From: Leptobacterium_A meishanense
GTDB taxonomy: Bacteria > Bacteroidota > Bacteroidia > Flavobacteriales > Flavobacteriaceae
Assembly: GCF_037645805.1 (NCBI RefSeq)
Contig: NZ_JBBEXE010000001.1
Location: 1 to 64,000, forward strand
Direction: 5' to 3'
Length of the DNA: 64,000 nt
Shown: positions 33,013-42,067 of the stretch, piece by piece
Numbering within the stretch: position 1 is the first letter of the stretch
Layout: every line of letters begins with the position of its first letter
Position numbers and translations under genes: made by a program
The notes under the pieces: generated by a model
What the model was told of the DNA's origin: nothing
Database searches by the model: none
The model's input: the letters and a program-made list of their open reading frames with translations, nothing else

Positions 33013-33979
33013 AAAGATTGAGAAAATAACAGCTTTTATAGAAGGTGTTTTTAGAAAACGAAATGCAACAGTATTCTTATTGTTTTTTATATTTTCCTGC
33101 ATACTTTGGTTTTTAATTAAGCTTTCAGATAGTTACACCGGAGAAACCAACATACGGATTAGCTATAAGGCCGTTCCTTCTGAAAAAATAATTTTAGGGG
33201 CACCTCCACAGAAAGTAAAGACAATTATAGAAGGTAGGGGGTTTCAAATATTAAGCTTTAGATTGTTTGGGAGAAAGTTGGAACTAGATGTCTCAAAAGC
33301 ACTTTCTAAACATCAAAAAAACTATTTTACCGCGGATGCGATTAGACAGCAAATGAATATCCAATTTTCCAAAAACATTACCATTCAAGAGGTATTGACA
33401 GATACTGTTTTTATAGACTTGGGCATCAATAAAAGAAAAAAAATCCCTGTGATCCCTCAACTAACAATCAATTATGTAAAAGACTATGCGCTTTATGATA
33501 GTTTAATTGTTGACCCTTCACACATAATCGTAAGTGGCCCTGAAGACATAGTTGATACGATTTATTCCATAGCGACCCAAAGAAGGGTTTTAGACAATAT
33601 CAATTCAAATATCGAAATCACAGAAGCGTTAATACTCCCTAAAAAAGAAAAATCATTATCTTTTAGTCATTCATCCGTAATCATAAAAGGCCAAGTAGTT
33701 CGCTTTTCAGAAAAAATATTAAAAGTCCCAGTAATTGTTACTAATAAACCAATAGATGTAAGTGTTCGATTATTTCCAAATGAAGTTCGAATAGTATGCC
33801 GTGGAAGGTTTGAAGATCTCAAAAACAGTAATATGGAGGACTTTATGGTTGTGTGTGACTACAATTCAATTACAGGATCATCAAATTATATGATTCCATC
33901 TATTAAACAAATACCTGAATGGGCAAAAGAGGCCGAGTTGTTGGATAAAAAAATAGAATTCTTAATTAAACGTGAATGA
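33005..33979 (+). CDS. YbbR-like domain protein
   Basis: 324 residues: a basic start, one membrane helix (about 20-38, ATVFLLFFIFSCILWFLIKL), then a long extracytoplasmic region with YbbR-like repeats (for example SYKAVPSEKIILGAPPQKVK and LIVDPSHIIVSGPEDIVDTI). In Firmicutes YbbR/CdaR regulates the diadenylate cyclase CdaA; no CdaA gene is next to it here. It is coupled to the glycosyltransferase (8-bp overlap) and to coaE (4-bp overlap). Confidence 0.85.
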   Translation: MNKKIEKITAFIEGVFRKRNATVFLLFFIFSCILWFLIKLSDSYTGETNIRISYKAVPSEKIILGAPPQKVKTIIEGRGFQILSFRLFGRKLELDVSKALSKHQKNYFTADAIRQQMNIQFSKNITIQEVLTDTVFIDLGINKRKKIPVIPQLTINYVKDYALYDSLIVDPSHIIVSGPEDIVDTIYSIATQRRVLDNINSNIEITEALILPKKEKSLSFSHSSVIIKGQVVRFSEKILKVPVIVTNKPIDVSVRLFPNEVRIVCRGRFEDLKNSNMEDFMVVCDYNSITGSSNYMIPSIKQIPEWAKEAELLDKKIEFLIKRE

Positions 33980-34566
33980 TTGTTGGGCTTACAGGAGGCA
34001 TAGGGAGTGGAAAATCAACGGTTGGAAATATGTTTGCCGGGTTGGGAATCCCAGTGTATATAGCAGATGAGGCTGCTAAAAACATTATGAATACCTCTGA
34101 TAAGGTACGGAATCAAATAATCAGTTTATTTGGTGAGGCTGCGTATTCGGGAAAAGAGCCTAACAGAACATATATTGCAAAAATAGTTTTTAACAACCCG
34201 AAGAAATTACAGGAACTTAATAGAATTATACACCCGAAAGTTAAAAAAGATTTTGAAAAATGGGTTGAACGACAAAACGCTCCATATGTGATAAAGGAAG
34301 CAGCTATTTTATTTGAGAGTGGTGCAGATAAAGGATGTGACTATACAATTACAGTAACGGCTCCAACAGAAGAACGCATCGCAAGAGTTATGAAAAGAGA
34401 TGAAACAACAAGGGAAGCAGTTATAGGCCGAATGAATAATCAGTGGGGAGAAGAAAAAAGAGTGGCTTTATCAGATTTTGTGATTGAAAATACAAGTCTT
34501 CATGATACAGCAAATCAGGTTAATGAGATTCACGAAATATTGATTAAAAAAAACACTTCGCTATAA
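33976..34566 (+). CDS. coaE: Dephospho-CoA kinase
   Basis: 196 residues with the P-loop GLTGGIGSGKSTVGNMFAGL at the N-terminus, GIPVYIADEAAKNIM, the HPKV motif at about 92-95 (IIHPKVKKDFEKW) and VTAPTEERIARVMKRD in the lid region. It phosphorylates dephospho-CoA, the final step of coenzyme A synthesis; the start overlaps the YbbR-like gene by 4 bp. Normal length for the family. Confidence 0.96.
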   Translation: MIVGLTGGIGSGKSTVGNMFAGLGIPVYIADEAAKNIMNTSDKVRNQIISLFGEAAYSGKEPNRTYIAKIVFNNPKKLQELNRIIHPKVKKDFEKWVERQNAPYVIKEAAILFESGADKGCDYTITVTAPTEERIARVMKRDETTREAVIGRMNNQWGEEKRVALSDFVIENTSLHDTANQVNEIHEILIKKNTSL

Positions 34567-34623
34567 TTTTAACATTTTTGTTAAGTTTAGGTTAAAAGCA
34601 AACCCAAACCAAAGTGAAACTTT

Positions 34624-34631
34624 TAATTTTG
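34624..34631 (+). promoter_or_regulatory. -7 promoter box 5 nt before the histidine kinase start
   Basis: TAATTTTG (TAnnTTTG) with only 5 nt to the ATG at 34637, predicting a very short or absent 5' leader. The -33 region shows no well-placed TTG. Confidence 0.5.
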
Positions 34632-34636
34632 ACTAG

Positions 34637-36211
34637 ATGAGTAAGAAATTATTCGTTTTGTTGGTAGTACTGATGAGTTTGTCGCTCATTGGAATCATAT
34701 TTGTACAGGGATATTGGATAAAAGTTGCCATAGACAATAAAGAAGAGCAATTTACATACAATGTACAAGAGGTTTTAAAGACCGTATCAAATAATATCCA
34801 ACAACGCGAAATCCGTGAGTTTTCCGATAAGCTCCTAAGCCTAAAAGACAGTATTGGAACATTAAAGGAAACACAGTTACGGGAAATCCTCTTTATAGAC
34901 AGGGATGAGAAAAATAATGAAACATTTATTTATTCTCATGGAATTCTAGAAGAAGATTATGCAATCTCATCGGCGTTCTTTGAAAATAGTACTGATATAG
35001 ATTCCACAAATGTCAAAAATTATAAGACAAAGCGGACCACAACAATTATTAAAAGTGAATATGGTTTGGACGGAAAACTTTCGACCCCTATTCAAAAAAT
35101 TGAGAAATATGGAAACCTTTCTTCTATAGAAAAAGTCCAATATGAAAGTGTGGTTAAAGATATTGCTAAACGGACACCTATCCATAAGCGGATATCTACC
35201 AACGAGATAGAACTGCTTATGCAACGTGAATTGAATAGCAGAGGTATAGATATTGATTACGAATATGGTGTTTACAGTAAAGGATTGGCAACAAAAGTGC
35301 GGTCGCGTGGTTTTAAATTAAGTAATGAAACCCGTTACAAAACATCTTTATTCATAGATAATGATGGCGAAAGTAATTATGATTTACTAGTGAGCTTTCC
35401 GAAAAAGAAAAAATTTCTTTTCTCATCTATTATCGGCATGGCATTGCTATCTATTATGTTCACACTAATTATCATTTTGGCATATTCCAGTGCTTTGTAC
35501 CAACTCATACGCCAGAAACAAATATCGGAGATAAAAACCGACTTTATAAATAATATGACCCATGAGTTTAAAACACCAATAGCAACTATAAATCTAGCTT
35601 TAGATTCTATGAAAAACCCTAAGGCATTCGGAGATTCAGAAAAGGTAAAACGTTATTTGCAAATGATACGAGATGAGAATAAACGGATGCATGCACAAGT
35701 GGAAAATGTGTTGAGGATATCTAAATTGGAGAAGAATCAGCTGGATATAAGTAAAGACCGTGTGGACATCCATGATATCATAAATGATGCTGTTATTCAC
35801 GTTTCTTTAATTGTGGAAAACAAAGGGGGGTATGTTAACCAGCATTTAAATGCAAACAGGAGTGAAGTATTGGCCAATGATGTGCATTTTACGAATGTTT
35901 TGGTAAATATTTTAGACAATGCCATTAAATATTCGCCGGATGCTCCTAAGATTGATGTTTTTACGGAAGTTATTGGTAATAATATAATGATTAAAATTCA
36001 AGACCAGGGTCCCGGGATGAATAAAGCAGTACTAAAAAAAATATTTGAAAAGTTTTACAGAGAGCCTACAGGCAATATCCATAATGTTAAGGGACATGGA
36101 TTGGGTCTTGCTTATGTAAAACGAATTGTTGAAGATCATCAAGGAGAAGTCTTTGCAGAAAGTGAAAAAGGCAAAGGCAGTACCTTTTATATAAAACTCC
36201 CCTTAATATAA
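34637..36211 (+). CDS. Sensor histidine kinase
   Basis: 524 residues: membrane helices at about 5-27 and 262-284 bound a periplasmic sensor region of about 235 residues without a domain I recognise. After it come the HisKA helix with the phospho-acceptor His in FINNMTHEFKTPIATI, and an HATPase domain with the N-box NILDNAIKYSP, G1 IQDQGPGMN and G2 GHGLGLAYVKRIV. It phosphorylates the response regulator encoded 5 bp downstream. The pair resembles the RprX/RprY system of Bacteroides in architecture; the signal is unknown. Confidence 0.93.
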   Translation: MSKKLFVLLVVLMSLSLIGIIFVQGYWIKVAIDNKEEQFTYNVQEVLKTVSNNIQQREIREFSDKLLSLKDSIGTLKETQLREILFIDRDEKNNETFIYSHGILEEDYAISSAFFENSTDIDSTNVKNYKTKRTTTIIKSEYGLDGKLSTPIQKIEKYGNLSSIEKVQYESVVKDIAKRTPIHKRISTNEIELLMQRELNSRGIDIDYEYGVYSKGLATKVRSRGFKLSNETRYKTSLFIDNDGESNYDLLVSFPKKKKFLFSSIIGMALLSIMFTLIIILAYSSALYQLIRQKQISEIKTDFINNMTHEFKTPIATINLALDSMKNPKAFGDSEKVKRYLQMIRDENKRMHAQVENVLRISKLEKNQLDISKDRVDIHDIINDAVIHVSLIVENKGGYVNQHLNANRSEVLANDVHFTNVLVNILDNAIKYSPDAPKIDVFTEVIGNNIMIKIQDQGPGMNKAVLKKIFEKFYREPTGNIHNVKGHGLGLAYVKRIVEDHQGEVFAESEKGKGSTFYIKLPLI

Positions 36212-36216
36212 AAATT

Positions 36217-36933
36217 ATGGAAGAAGCGAATAAAAAAGTCTTATTGGTAGAAGATGACCCGAACTTCGGAATTGTCTTAAAAGATTACCTTACCATGAAC
36301 AATTTTGATGTTGTTTTGGCAAAAAACGGTATGGAAGGGTTTGAAAAGTTTAAAAAAGACAATTACGATTTGTGTATACTCGATGTAATGATGCCTTATA
36401 AGGATGGGTTTACGTTAGCGAGGGACATTAGAGAGAAGAATGAAAACGTCCCTATCATTTTTTTGACAGCAAAAACAATGAAAGAAGATGTTCTTAAAGG
36501 CTACAAGGCTGGGGCAGATGATTATTTAAATAAACCTTTTGACTCGGAAGTATTGCTATATAAGATAAAGGCAATTATGCAACGTAAAGCTTCAGATTCA
36601 TTAGCAGATAGCAAACAATTCGAGTTTCAGATAGGGAACTTTCATTTAAATTCAAAGCTACGGTTTTTAACCTTTAAGGATGAAGATCCTATAAAACTAT
36701 CTCCTAAGGAAAATGAATTGCTACGCTTGTTAGCATTGCATGAAAATGACCTGATGCCCCGTGAACTGGCACTGACTAAGATATGGAGAGATGATAATTA
36801 CTTTACATCCAGAAGCATGGATGTATACATAGCAAAACTCCGGAAATACCTAAAGAAAGATGAAAACGTGGAGATATTAAACATTCACGGAGAAGGGTTT
36901 AGGTTAGTTATAAAAAATAAAGTAGCGTCGTAA
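36217..36933 (+). CDS. OmpR-family response regulator
   Basis: 238 residues. Receiver domain: acidic pocket VEDDPN (Asp13/14), phospho-acceptor Asp56 in CILDVMMP, and the lysine in FLTAKTMKED. C-terminal winged-helix DNA-binding domain (about 135-232) with LSPKENELLRLLALHEND and SRSMDVYIAKLRKYLKKDEN. It is the transcription-factor partner of the upstream kinase. A bidirectional terminator follows. Confidence 0.95.
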   Translation: MEEANKKVLLVEDDPNFGIVLKDYLTMNNFDVVLAKNGMEGFEKFKKDNYDLCILDVMMPYKDGFTLARDIREKNENVPIIFLTAKTMKEDVLKGYKAGADDYLNKPFDSEVLLYKIKAIMQRKASDSLADSKQFEFQIGNFHLNSKLRFLTFKDEDPIKLSPKENELLRLLALHENDLMPRELALTKIWRDDNYFTSRSMDVYIAKLRKYLKKDENVEILNIHGEGFRLVIKNKVAS

Positions 36934-36952
36934 TCTGACGTAGAGTAATAGT

Positions 36953-36979
36953 AAAAAGCCGGTTTGTCCGGCTTTTTTT
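36953..36979. terminator. Bidirectional intrinsic terminator (response regulator / miaA)
   Basis: AAAAAGCCGG (36953-36962) and CCGGCTTTTT (36968-36977) are perfect arms around TTTGT, with U-runs possible on both strands. It closes the plus-strand kinase/regulator unit and the minus-strand miaA operon. Confidence 0.92.
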
Positions 36980-37910
36980 ATGGTATTTGTTGGGGTGTAT
37001 TTTTAATTGTACAGTCAATATCATTTATAATATTCTGCAGATCAGTTTTGTGATCAAACCATTTTATAGCACTGTTTTTTCTGAACCAAGTTAGTTGTCT
37101 TTTAGCATACCGTCTGGTATTTTTTTTGATTTCTTCTATAGCTCCTTTCAACGAACACTTATTTTCCAAATGATTAAATAGTTCTTTGTACCCTACAGTT
37201 TGAAGTGCGTTCAGGTTTTTATACTTGTCGAGTCTTTTTACTTCCTCAAGTAAACCTTCTTCCATCATCCTGTCAACCCGCTTGTTGATTTGGTCATATA
37301 GTATATCTCTATCAACAGTCAACCCAACCAAAACACTATTGAACATTCGATTTTTCGATTGTTTTTTTAAAAAAGAAGAAAAAGGCTTATTGGTTCCTAT
37401 ACAAATTTCTAATGCACGAATGACTCTATGTGGGTTTTGAATGTCGGCTGTTTTATAATATTCAGGATCTAATTTTTTAAGTTGCGTTTGTAGAATATGA
37501 ATCCCTTCAGCTTTATATTGGTAATTGAGTTTTTCACGAACAATGGGGCTAACTTCAGGAAAGTCGTCGAGCCCTTTGATGACAGCATTGATGTATAAGC
37601 CACTACCGCCCACCATGATTACAACGGTGTGCTTTTCAAATAACTCACTTAAGAGGGCAACAGCATCACTTTCAAAATCACCTACGGTATAGGTGTCAAA
37701 AATACTTTTATGTTGAATAAAATAGTGTGGTGCAGCATTAAGCTCTTCTTTTGTGGGAACAGCTGTTCCGATATCCATCTCTCTATAAAACTGTCGTGAA
37801 TCTGCTGATATTATTACTGTTTTATAATGCTTTGCCAGGGCAATAGCTAAAGACGTTTTGCCTATTGCAGTAGGGCCAACAACGGTGATAAGGTATTTTT
37901 GGCTAATCAT
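36978..37910 (-). CDS. miaA: tRNA dimethylallyltransferase MiaA
   Basis: 310 residues with the P-loop TVVGPTAIGKTSLAIALAKH, ISADSRQFYREMDIGTA (about 34-50), GGSGLYINAVIKG, the RVIRALEI segment and QLTWFRKNSAIKWFD near the end. MiaA adds a dimethylallyl group to A37 of tRNAs that read U-starting codons. It is the last gene of the seven-gene minus-strand cluster and overlaps the channel gene by 8 bp. Confidence 0.96.
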   Translation of the reverse strand: MISQKYLITVVGPTAIGKTSLAIALAKHYKTVIISADSRQFYREMDIGTAVPTKEELNAAPHYFIQHKSIFDTYTVGDFESDAVALLSELFEKHTVVIMVGGSGLYINAVIKGLDDFPEVSPIVREKLNYQYKAEGIHILQTQLKKLDPEYYKTADIQNPHRVIRALEICIGTNKPFSSFLKKQSKNRMFNSVLVGLTVDRDILYDQINKRVDRMMEEGLLEEVKRLDKYKNLNALQTVGYKELFNHLENKCSLKGAIEEIKKNTRRYAKRQLTWFRKNSAIKWFDHKTDLQNIINDIDCTIKNTPQQIP

Positions 37911-38730
37911 CTAACAACGCTCCACAATTATAACAATATTTTGCATCATCATTATGACTTTCTGTGCCACAATGATGGCATGATTGTGTATTGGTATGTA
38001 TTTTTTTAGATTGTTGTTTTGAAAATTCAACAGTCACAATGCCGGTAGGGACTGCAATAATTCCATACCCAAGTATCATAATAAATGTAGCGATTGTTTG
38101 CCCTAAAGCTGTTTGTGGAGCAATGTCACCATAGCCGACAGTAGTAAGTGTTACGATAGTCCAATAAATGCTTCTTGGAATACTAGTAAAGCCACTTTCA
38201 TCACTTTCAATAAGGTACATTATGGTACCCAGTATGACAGATAAAATAAGTACAGTATAAATGAAAATAGTGATTTTTGTCCTGCTTGCTTTTAAAGCTT
38301 GCCTAAGTAAGGAAGCCTCCCCAAGAAACCGCACAAGCTTTAAAATTCTAAAAATCCTCAACAAACGTAGGGCTCTTAAAGCCAATAATGCTTGAGAACC
38401 GGCTATAAAGAAAGAGATATACAAAGGAATAGTAGATAAAAAATCAACAATTCCGTAAAAGCTAAAAATATAATTACTTGGTTTTTTTATGGAAACAATA
38501 CGGGCGATGTATTCAATACTAAAGAAAATTGTAATTATCCATTCGGCAAGAAGCAGGTACTTATGATAGTCGGCATCAATATGTTTAACACTTTCCAGCA
38601 TTACTAATACAATACTGATTAGTATCAGTATTATTAATATTATGTCAAAGAGCTTACCCATAGGAGTGTCAGCTTCATAAATAATTTCATGGAGCTTGTG
38701 CTTCCAAGGCATACGCTTTTTATTTCTCAT
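37903..38730 (-). CDS. Voltage-gated-type potassium channel with C-terminal zinc ribbon
   Basis: 275 residues with six membrane helices. S4 carries regularly spaced arginines (ALRALRLLRIFRILKLVRF, about 117-135), and the pore loop holds the selectivity filter TLTTVGYGD (about 193-201). After S6 a short linker leads to a C-terminal zinc-ribbon (CHHC...CYNC, about 251-270), a treble-clef-type cytoplasmic add-on in place of the usual regulatory domain. Likely a K+ channel of the Kv fold in the inner membrane. It overlaps miaA by 8 bp and follows the exonuclease gene by 16 bp. Confidence 0.92.
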   Translation of the reverse strand: MRNKKRMPWKHKLHEIIYEADTPMGKLFDIILIILILISIVLVMLESVKHIDADYHKYLLLAEWIITIFFSIEYIARIVSIKKPSNYIFSFYGIVDFLSTIPLYISFFIAGSQALLALRALRLLRIFRILKLVRFLGEASLLRQALKASRTKITIFIYTVLILSVILGTIMYLIESDESGFTSIPRSIYWTIVTLTTVGYGDIAPQTALGQTIATFIMILGYGIIAVPTGIVTVEFSKQQSKKIHTNTQSCHHCGTESHNDDAKYCYNCGALLDD

Positions 38731-38746
38731 AAGTGTATCTAAAATA

Positions 38747-40108
38747 TTAAAAATCCAAAATTTTTAAAACTTTTCTTTTCCTTAGGTAGGATTGAATAAT
38801 ATATGCCACATCGGGATCATTATTCATTGGAGTAATAATGTTTTTGAGTATTTCAATATTATTTATTTGATAGTTGAGGTTAAAGAAACTGATACCTTTA
38901 AAAATACCCTCTTCTATAAGAACGGCACTTCGTTCATCAACTTCTCGTCCTTTATCTATGACAACCACGCTCCGTTGGTCATAACTATATTCTTGAACCA
39001 CCTTATTTATTCGTTCATTATATAAATCGGGTCCTTCTTCTTCAATACATGCTCCATGGCATTTCTTTATCGTATAATTAAAACAGTTTTTCTTAGCATC
39101 AGATAGGCCGTTGAGCTTAGGACATAGTTGATATGTTTCGGTAATACTATACAGTATATTTTTTGCTTCATGTATGGTATTGAAGGCAGTAATATAGTTT
39201 TTTGACCGGGTTACTTTATCAATGGCCATTCTGATATATCCATTCTGGTCTTTATAAGAAGTAAGGGTATAATTAAACAATTTTCGTTTTCTGGACCTAT
39301 TCAGTTCAGGTTGGTTTTGTTTGATCTCTTCATTCTCTTTTAATAAAGCAATTAATTCGCTGCCCGTTTCTTCATATGTTACTGCAACCACTTCTTTCTG
39401 TATCCGTAATGCTTTCCGGTTAGTACTCGTGAAATGTTGATTGACTCTTTTCCTGATATTATTGCTTTTGCCAATGTAAATAATCCGGCCTTCTTGTCCA
39501 TGAATATAGTATATTCCGGTAGTATTAGGTAATGCTTCTACAATATCAAGAAGTTTTGGAGTAATGTTGCCAGCTGCTTCTGATTTTATAGATTTTGTGA
39601 TAATGGATTTTTTAGAATCTTTTGATAAAAGAAGTTTAAACAACTTTACTGTTGCTTTAGCATCACCATTTGCCCTATGTCGATCACTAATAGGGATTCC
39701 CAATGACCTGGCTAGCTTACCAAGGCTATAAGATTCTTTTTCTGGAATGAGTTTTTTGGACAATTCAACCGTACAAAGTGTTTTTTTCTTATATCTATAT
39801 CCTAACCTTTTGAACTCAGTTCGCAAAATTCTGTAATCAAAAGAAGCATTATGGGCAACAATAATACAGTCTTCAGTAATCTCTACAACACGCTTAGCAA
39901 TTTCATAAAACTTAGGGGCATTTTTGAGCATGTTATTATTGATACCAGTGAGCTTAACTACAAATTCTTGTATTTCCCGTTCCGGATTTACTAAACTTAT
40001 GAATTGATCAATGATTTTATGGCCGTTATATTTGTAGATGGCAATTTCTGTAATACCCTCTTCATTATAACGTCCCCCTGTGGTTTCTATGTCGAGAATT
40101 GCGTACAC
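38747..40108 (-). CDS. DEDDh exonuclease fused to a GIY-YIG nuclease domain (DnaQ-UvrC/Cho-like)
   Basis: 453 residues from GTG 40108. Residues ~1-165 form a DnaQ-type 3'-5' exonuclease (ILDIETTGG, AHNASFDYRIL, HRANGDAKATVKL). A GIY-YIG domain starts near residue 198 (GIYYIHG..IIYIGKSNNIRKRVNQHF), followed by a UvrC/Cho-like cysteine cluster (CPKL...CFNYTIKKCHGAC). Probably a repair or proofreading nuclease; the fusion is known in Bacteroidota as a DNA polymerase III epsilon-like protein. The frame extends to ATG 40165, but this overlaps yggS by 20 bp; the family starts right before YAILDIE, so GTG 40108 is preferred. Confidence 0.9.
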   Translation of the reverse strand: MYAILDIETTGGRYNEEGITEIAIYKYNGHKIIDQFISLVNPEREIQEFVVKLTGINNNMLKNAPKFYEIAKRVVEITEDCIIVAHNASFDYRILRTEFKRLGYRYKKKTLCTVELSKKLIPEKESYSLGKLARSLGIPISDRHRANGDAKATVKLFKLLLSKDSKKSIITKSIKSEAAGNITPKLLDIVEALPNTTGIYYIHGQEGRIIYIGKSNNIRKRVNQHFTSTNRKALRIQKEVVAVTYEETGSELIALLKENEEIKQNQPELNRSRKRKLFNYTLTSYKDQNGYIRMAIDKVTRSKNYITAFNTIHEAKNILYSITETYQLCPKLNGLSDAKKNCFNYTIKKCHGACIEEEGPDLYNERINKVVQEYSYDQRSVVVIDKGREVDERSAVLIEEGIFKGISFFNLNYQINNIEILKNIITPMNNDPDVAYIIQSYLRKRKVLKILDF

Positions 40109-40145
40109 TAATTTTGTTGATAATTTAAATAACGGAAATACCTCA

Positions 40146-40817
40146 TTAATAATTCCTTTCTCCAAAGATACTACTTCCTATCCGAACCATGTTACTGCCA
40201 CATTCTATGGCTAGTTGATAATCATTGCTCATGCCCATAGAAAGTATTTCCATAGATAGGTTGGAAATTGGAGGATAATCAGTTTTTATACGCTCAAAAA
40301 GCATTTTTAAATACATGAATTCTTTTTGTATTTGTGCAGTATCAGAAGTAAATGTTGCCATCCCCATTAAGCCCATTACTTTAATGTTTTTTAATTCTTT
40401 GAAAGTATCGGATATTAAAATAGCTTTTAGTTCCTCTTCATTCATCCCAAATTTAGTGTCTTCTTCTGCGATATGAACTTGTAATAAGCAATTGATAATA
40501 CGATTGTGCTTTATTGCTTGTTTATTAATTTCTTTGAGGAGTTTAAAACTGTCCACCCCATGGATCAATGCTACAAAAGGAGCCATGTATTTCACTTTGT
40601 TGGTCTGTACATGCCCTATCATATGCCACATTATATCTTTGGGCATTTGTTCCCATTTCCGGGCCATTTCCTGTATTTTGTTTTCTCCAAAAACACGTAG
40701 TCCAGCTTCATACGCTTTCATTAGATCAGTAACTGGCTTGGTTTTTGAGACGGCCACCAGTATTACACCTTCAGGCAACGTTGATTTTATAGCGGCAATA
40801 TTTTCTTTAATATTCAT
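40146..40817 (-). CDS. PLP homeostasis protein YggS (YBL036C family)
   Basis: 223 residues, an alanine-racemase-fold TIM barrel binding pyridoxal phosphate at Lys25 (LVAVSKTKPVTD). Other landmarks: FGENKIQEMARKWEQMP, WHMIGHVQTNKVKYM and LSMGMSNDYQLAIECGSNMV. The family controls free PLP levels and amino acid pools and has no catalytic activity known to me. It is 6 bp downstream of the DUF1015 gene within the cluster. Confidence 0.94.
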   Translation of the reverse strand: MNIKENIAAIKSTLPEGVILVAVSKTKPVTDLMKAYEAGLRVFGENKIQEMARKWEQMPKDIMWHMIGHVQTNKVKYMAPFVALIHGVDSFKLLKEINKQAIKHNRIINCLLQVHIAEEDTKFGMNEEELKAILISDTFKELKNIKVMGLMGMATFTSDTAQIQKEFMYLKMLFERIKTDYPPISNLSMEILSMGMSNDYQLAIECGSNMVRIGSSIFGERNY

Positions 40818-40823
40818 TGTTTG

Positions 40824-42059
40824 CTAAAATTCATATATAGTGAGCCCACTCCGTAATTTGGGTTCTATATAGGTGCTCTTTGGGGGCATTTGCAACCCTT
40901 CATCAGCAATGGTTTTCATCTCTTTTACCGTCACCGGTAAAAGACTAAACCCCACAGCAAACTGCCCTTCATCAATAAGGTCCTTCATTTTGATGACATT
41001 GTGTTTTCCTGATCCATATGCAATTTTATTGTCATTTCGCAGGTCTTTTATTCCTAAAATAGGCCCTAAAACTGTTTTATAAAGGATATGTGTATCAAGT
41101 TTACTCAATGCATCTGTAAATTCATAAAGTGTCTTACGCAAGTATAAAGAATAAAACTCCCCATCCAGGTACATACCAAAATGATGCTTTTTAGATGGTT
41201 TATACAATTGAACACCCCTATTTTCAATCCGGAACCAAGTATCCAAGTGCATTAAGAAGGCTTCTTTTGACAATCCGTTAAGATCCGTTACCATGCGGTT
41301 GAACTCGTATATTTTTAAATGTGACTCAGGGATTAAATAGCTCATAAAGAAGTTATAGGGTTCTTCTCCGGTATGACCTGGATTTTGAGTTTTCATATCT
41401 TCTGCCAGTAAGTATGAAGATGCTGACCTATGGTGACCATCTGCTATATATAAAGCCCCTATTTTATCAAATATATTTTGTAATTCAGAGATGACGATAG
41501 AATTATCAATTTTCCAAAAAGAATGTGTAACCTTATCAGGAGTTGTAAACTCATATTCAGGAGCTTCGCCCATGGTTTTTTGCAAAATGTCTTCCACTTC
41601 ATTATTATCAGGATAAGTGAGGAGTACGGGTTCTGCATTAAAACCTACAATCTTCAGGTATTCTTTAAACAGCTGTTCCCGAAGTTGAAGTGTGTCCTCA
41701 TGTTTTTTGATAAGGTTGTTTTTGTAATCTTCAGTGCTTACACCACATAAAATTCCGTAAAAAGTATTGCTTCGAGTTTTTATTTTATAACCATAAAAGG
41801 AAGCCAATTCATCTTGTGTTAAAATGGCGTCTTCTTTAAATTCTAAATAACGGTTGCGCACCAATGAAAAACGCTTAGTCCCTTTAATCGTTTTTTGAAA
41901 TTTATACCCAGGGTTGATAATATGTAGAAAAGAGAAGGGGTTAAAGCGTAATTGTGCTTTTAATTCTTCTTTTGGATAATTTTCATACGATCGAGAAACC
42001 ACAAAAGGAGCTTTGTCTTTTGTTGGTCGAACAGCTTTATATGGTTGTATTTTAGCCAT
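40824..42059 (-). CDS. DUF1015 family protein
   Basis: 411 residues, DUF1015: PYKAVRPTKDKAPFVVSRSY at the start, LRFNPFSFLHIINPG (about 37-51), the conserved IADGHHRSASS (about 202-212) and FMSYLIPESHLKIYEFNR. The DGHHR motif suggests a metal or phosphate site, but no activity is established. In many Bacteroidota the gene sits beside serine biosynthesis genes; here it is between yggS (6 bp) and the 3-hydroxyacyl-CoA dehydrogenase gene (8 bp). Cytoplasmic. Confidence 0.9.
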   Translation of the reverse strand: MAKIQPYKAVRPTKDKAPFVVSRSYENYPKEELKAQLRFNPFSFLHIINPGYKFQKTIKGTKRFSLVRNRYLEFKEDAILTQDELASFYGYKIKTRSNTFYGILCGVSTEDYKNNLIKKHEDTLQLREQLFKEYLKIVGFNAEPVLLTYPDNNEVEDILQKTMGEAPEYEFTTPDKVTHSFWKIDNSIVISELQNIFDKIGALYIADGHHRSASSYLLAEDMKTQNPGHTGEEPYNFFMSYLIPESHLKIYEFNRMVTDLNGLSKEAFLMHLDTWFRIENRGVQLYKPSKKHHFGMYLDGEFYSLYLRKTLYEFTDALSKLDTHILYKTVLGPILGIKDLRNDNKIAYGSGKHNVIKMKDLIDEGQFAVGFSLLPVTVKEMKTIADEGLQMPPKSTYIEPKLRSGLTIYEF

Positions 42060-42067
42060 TATAGATG

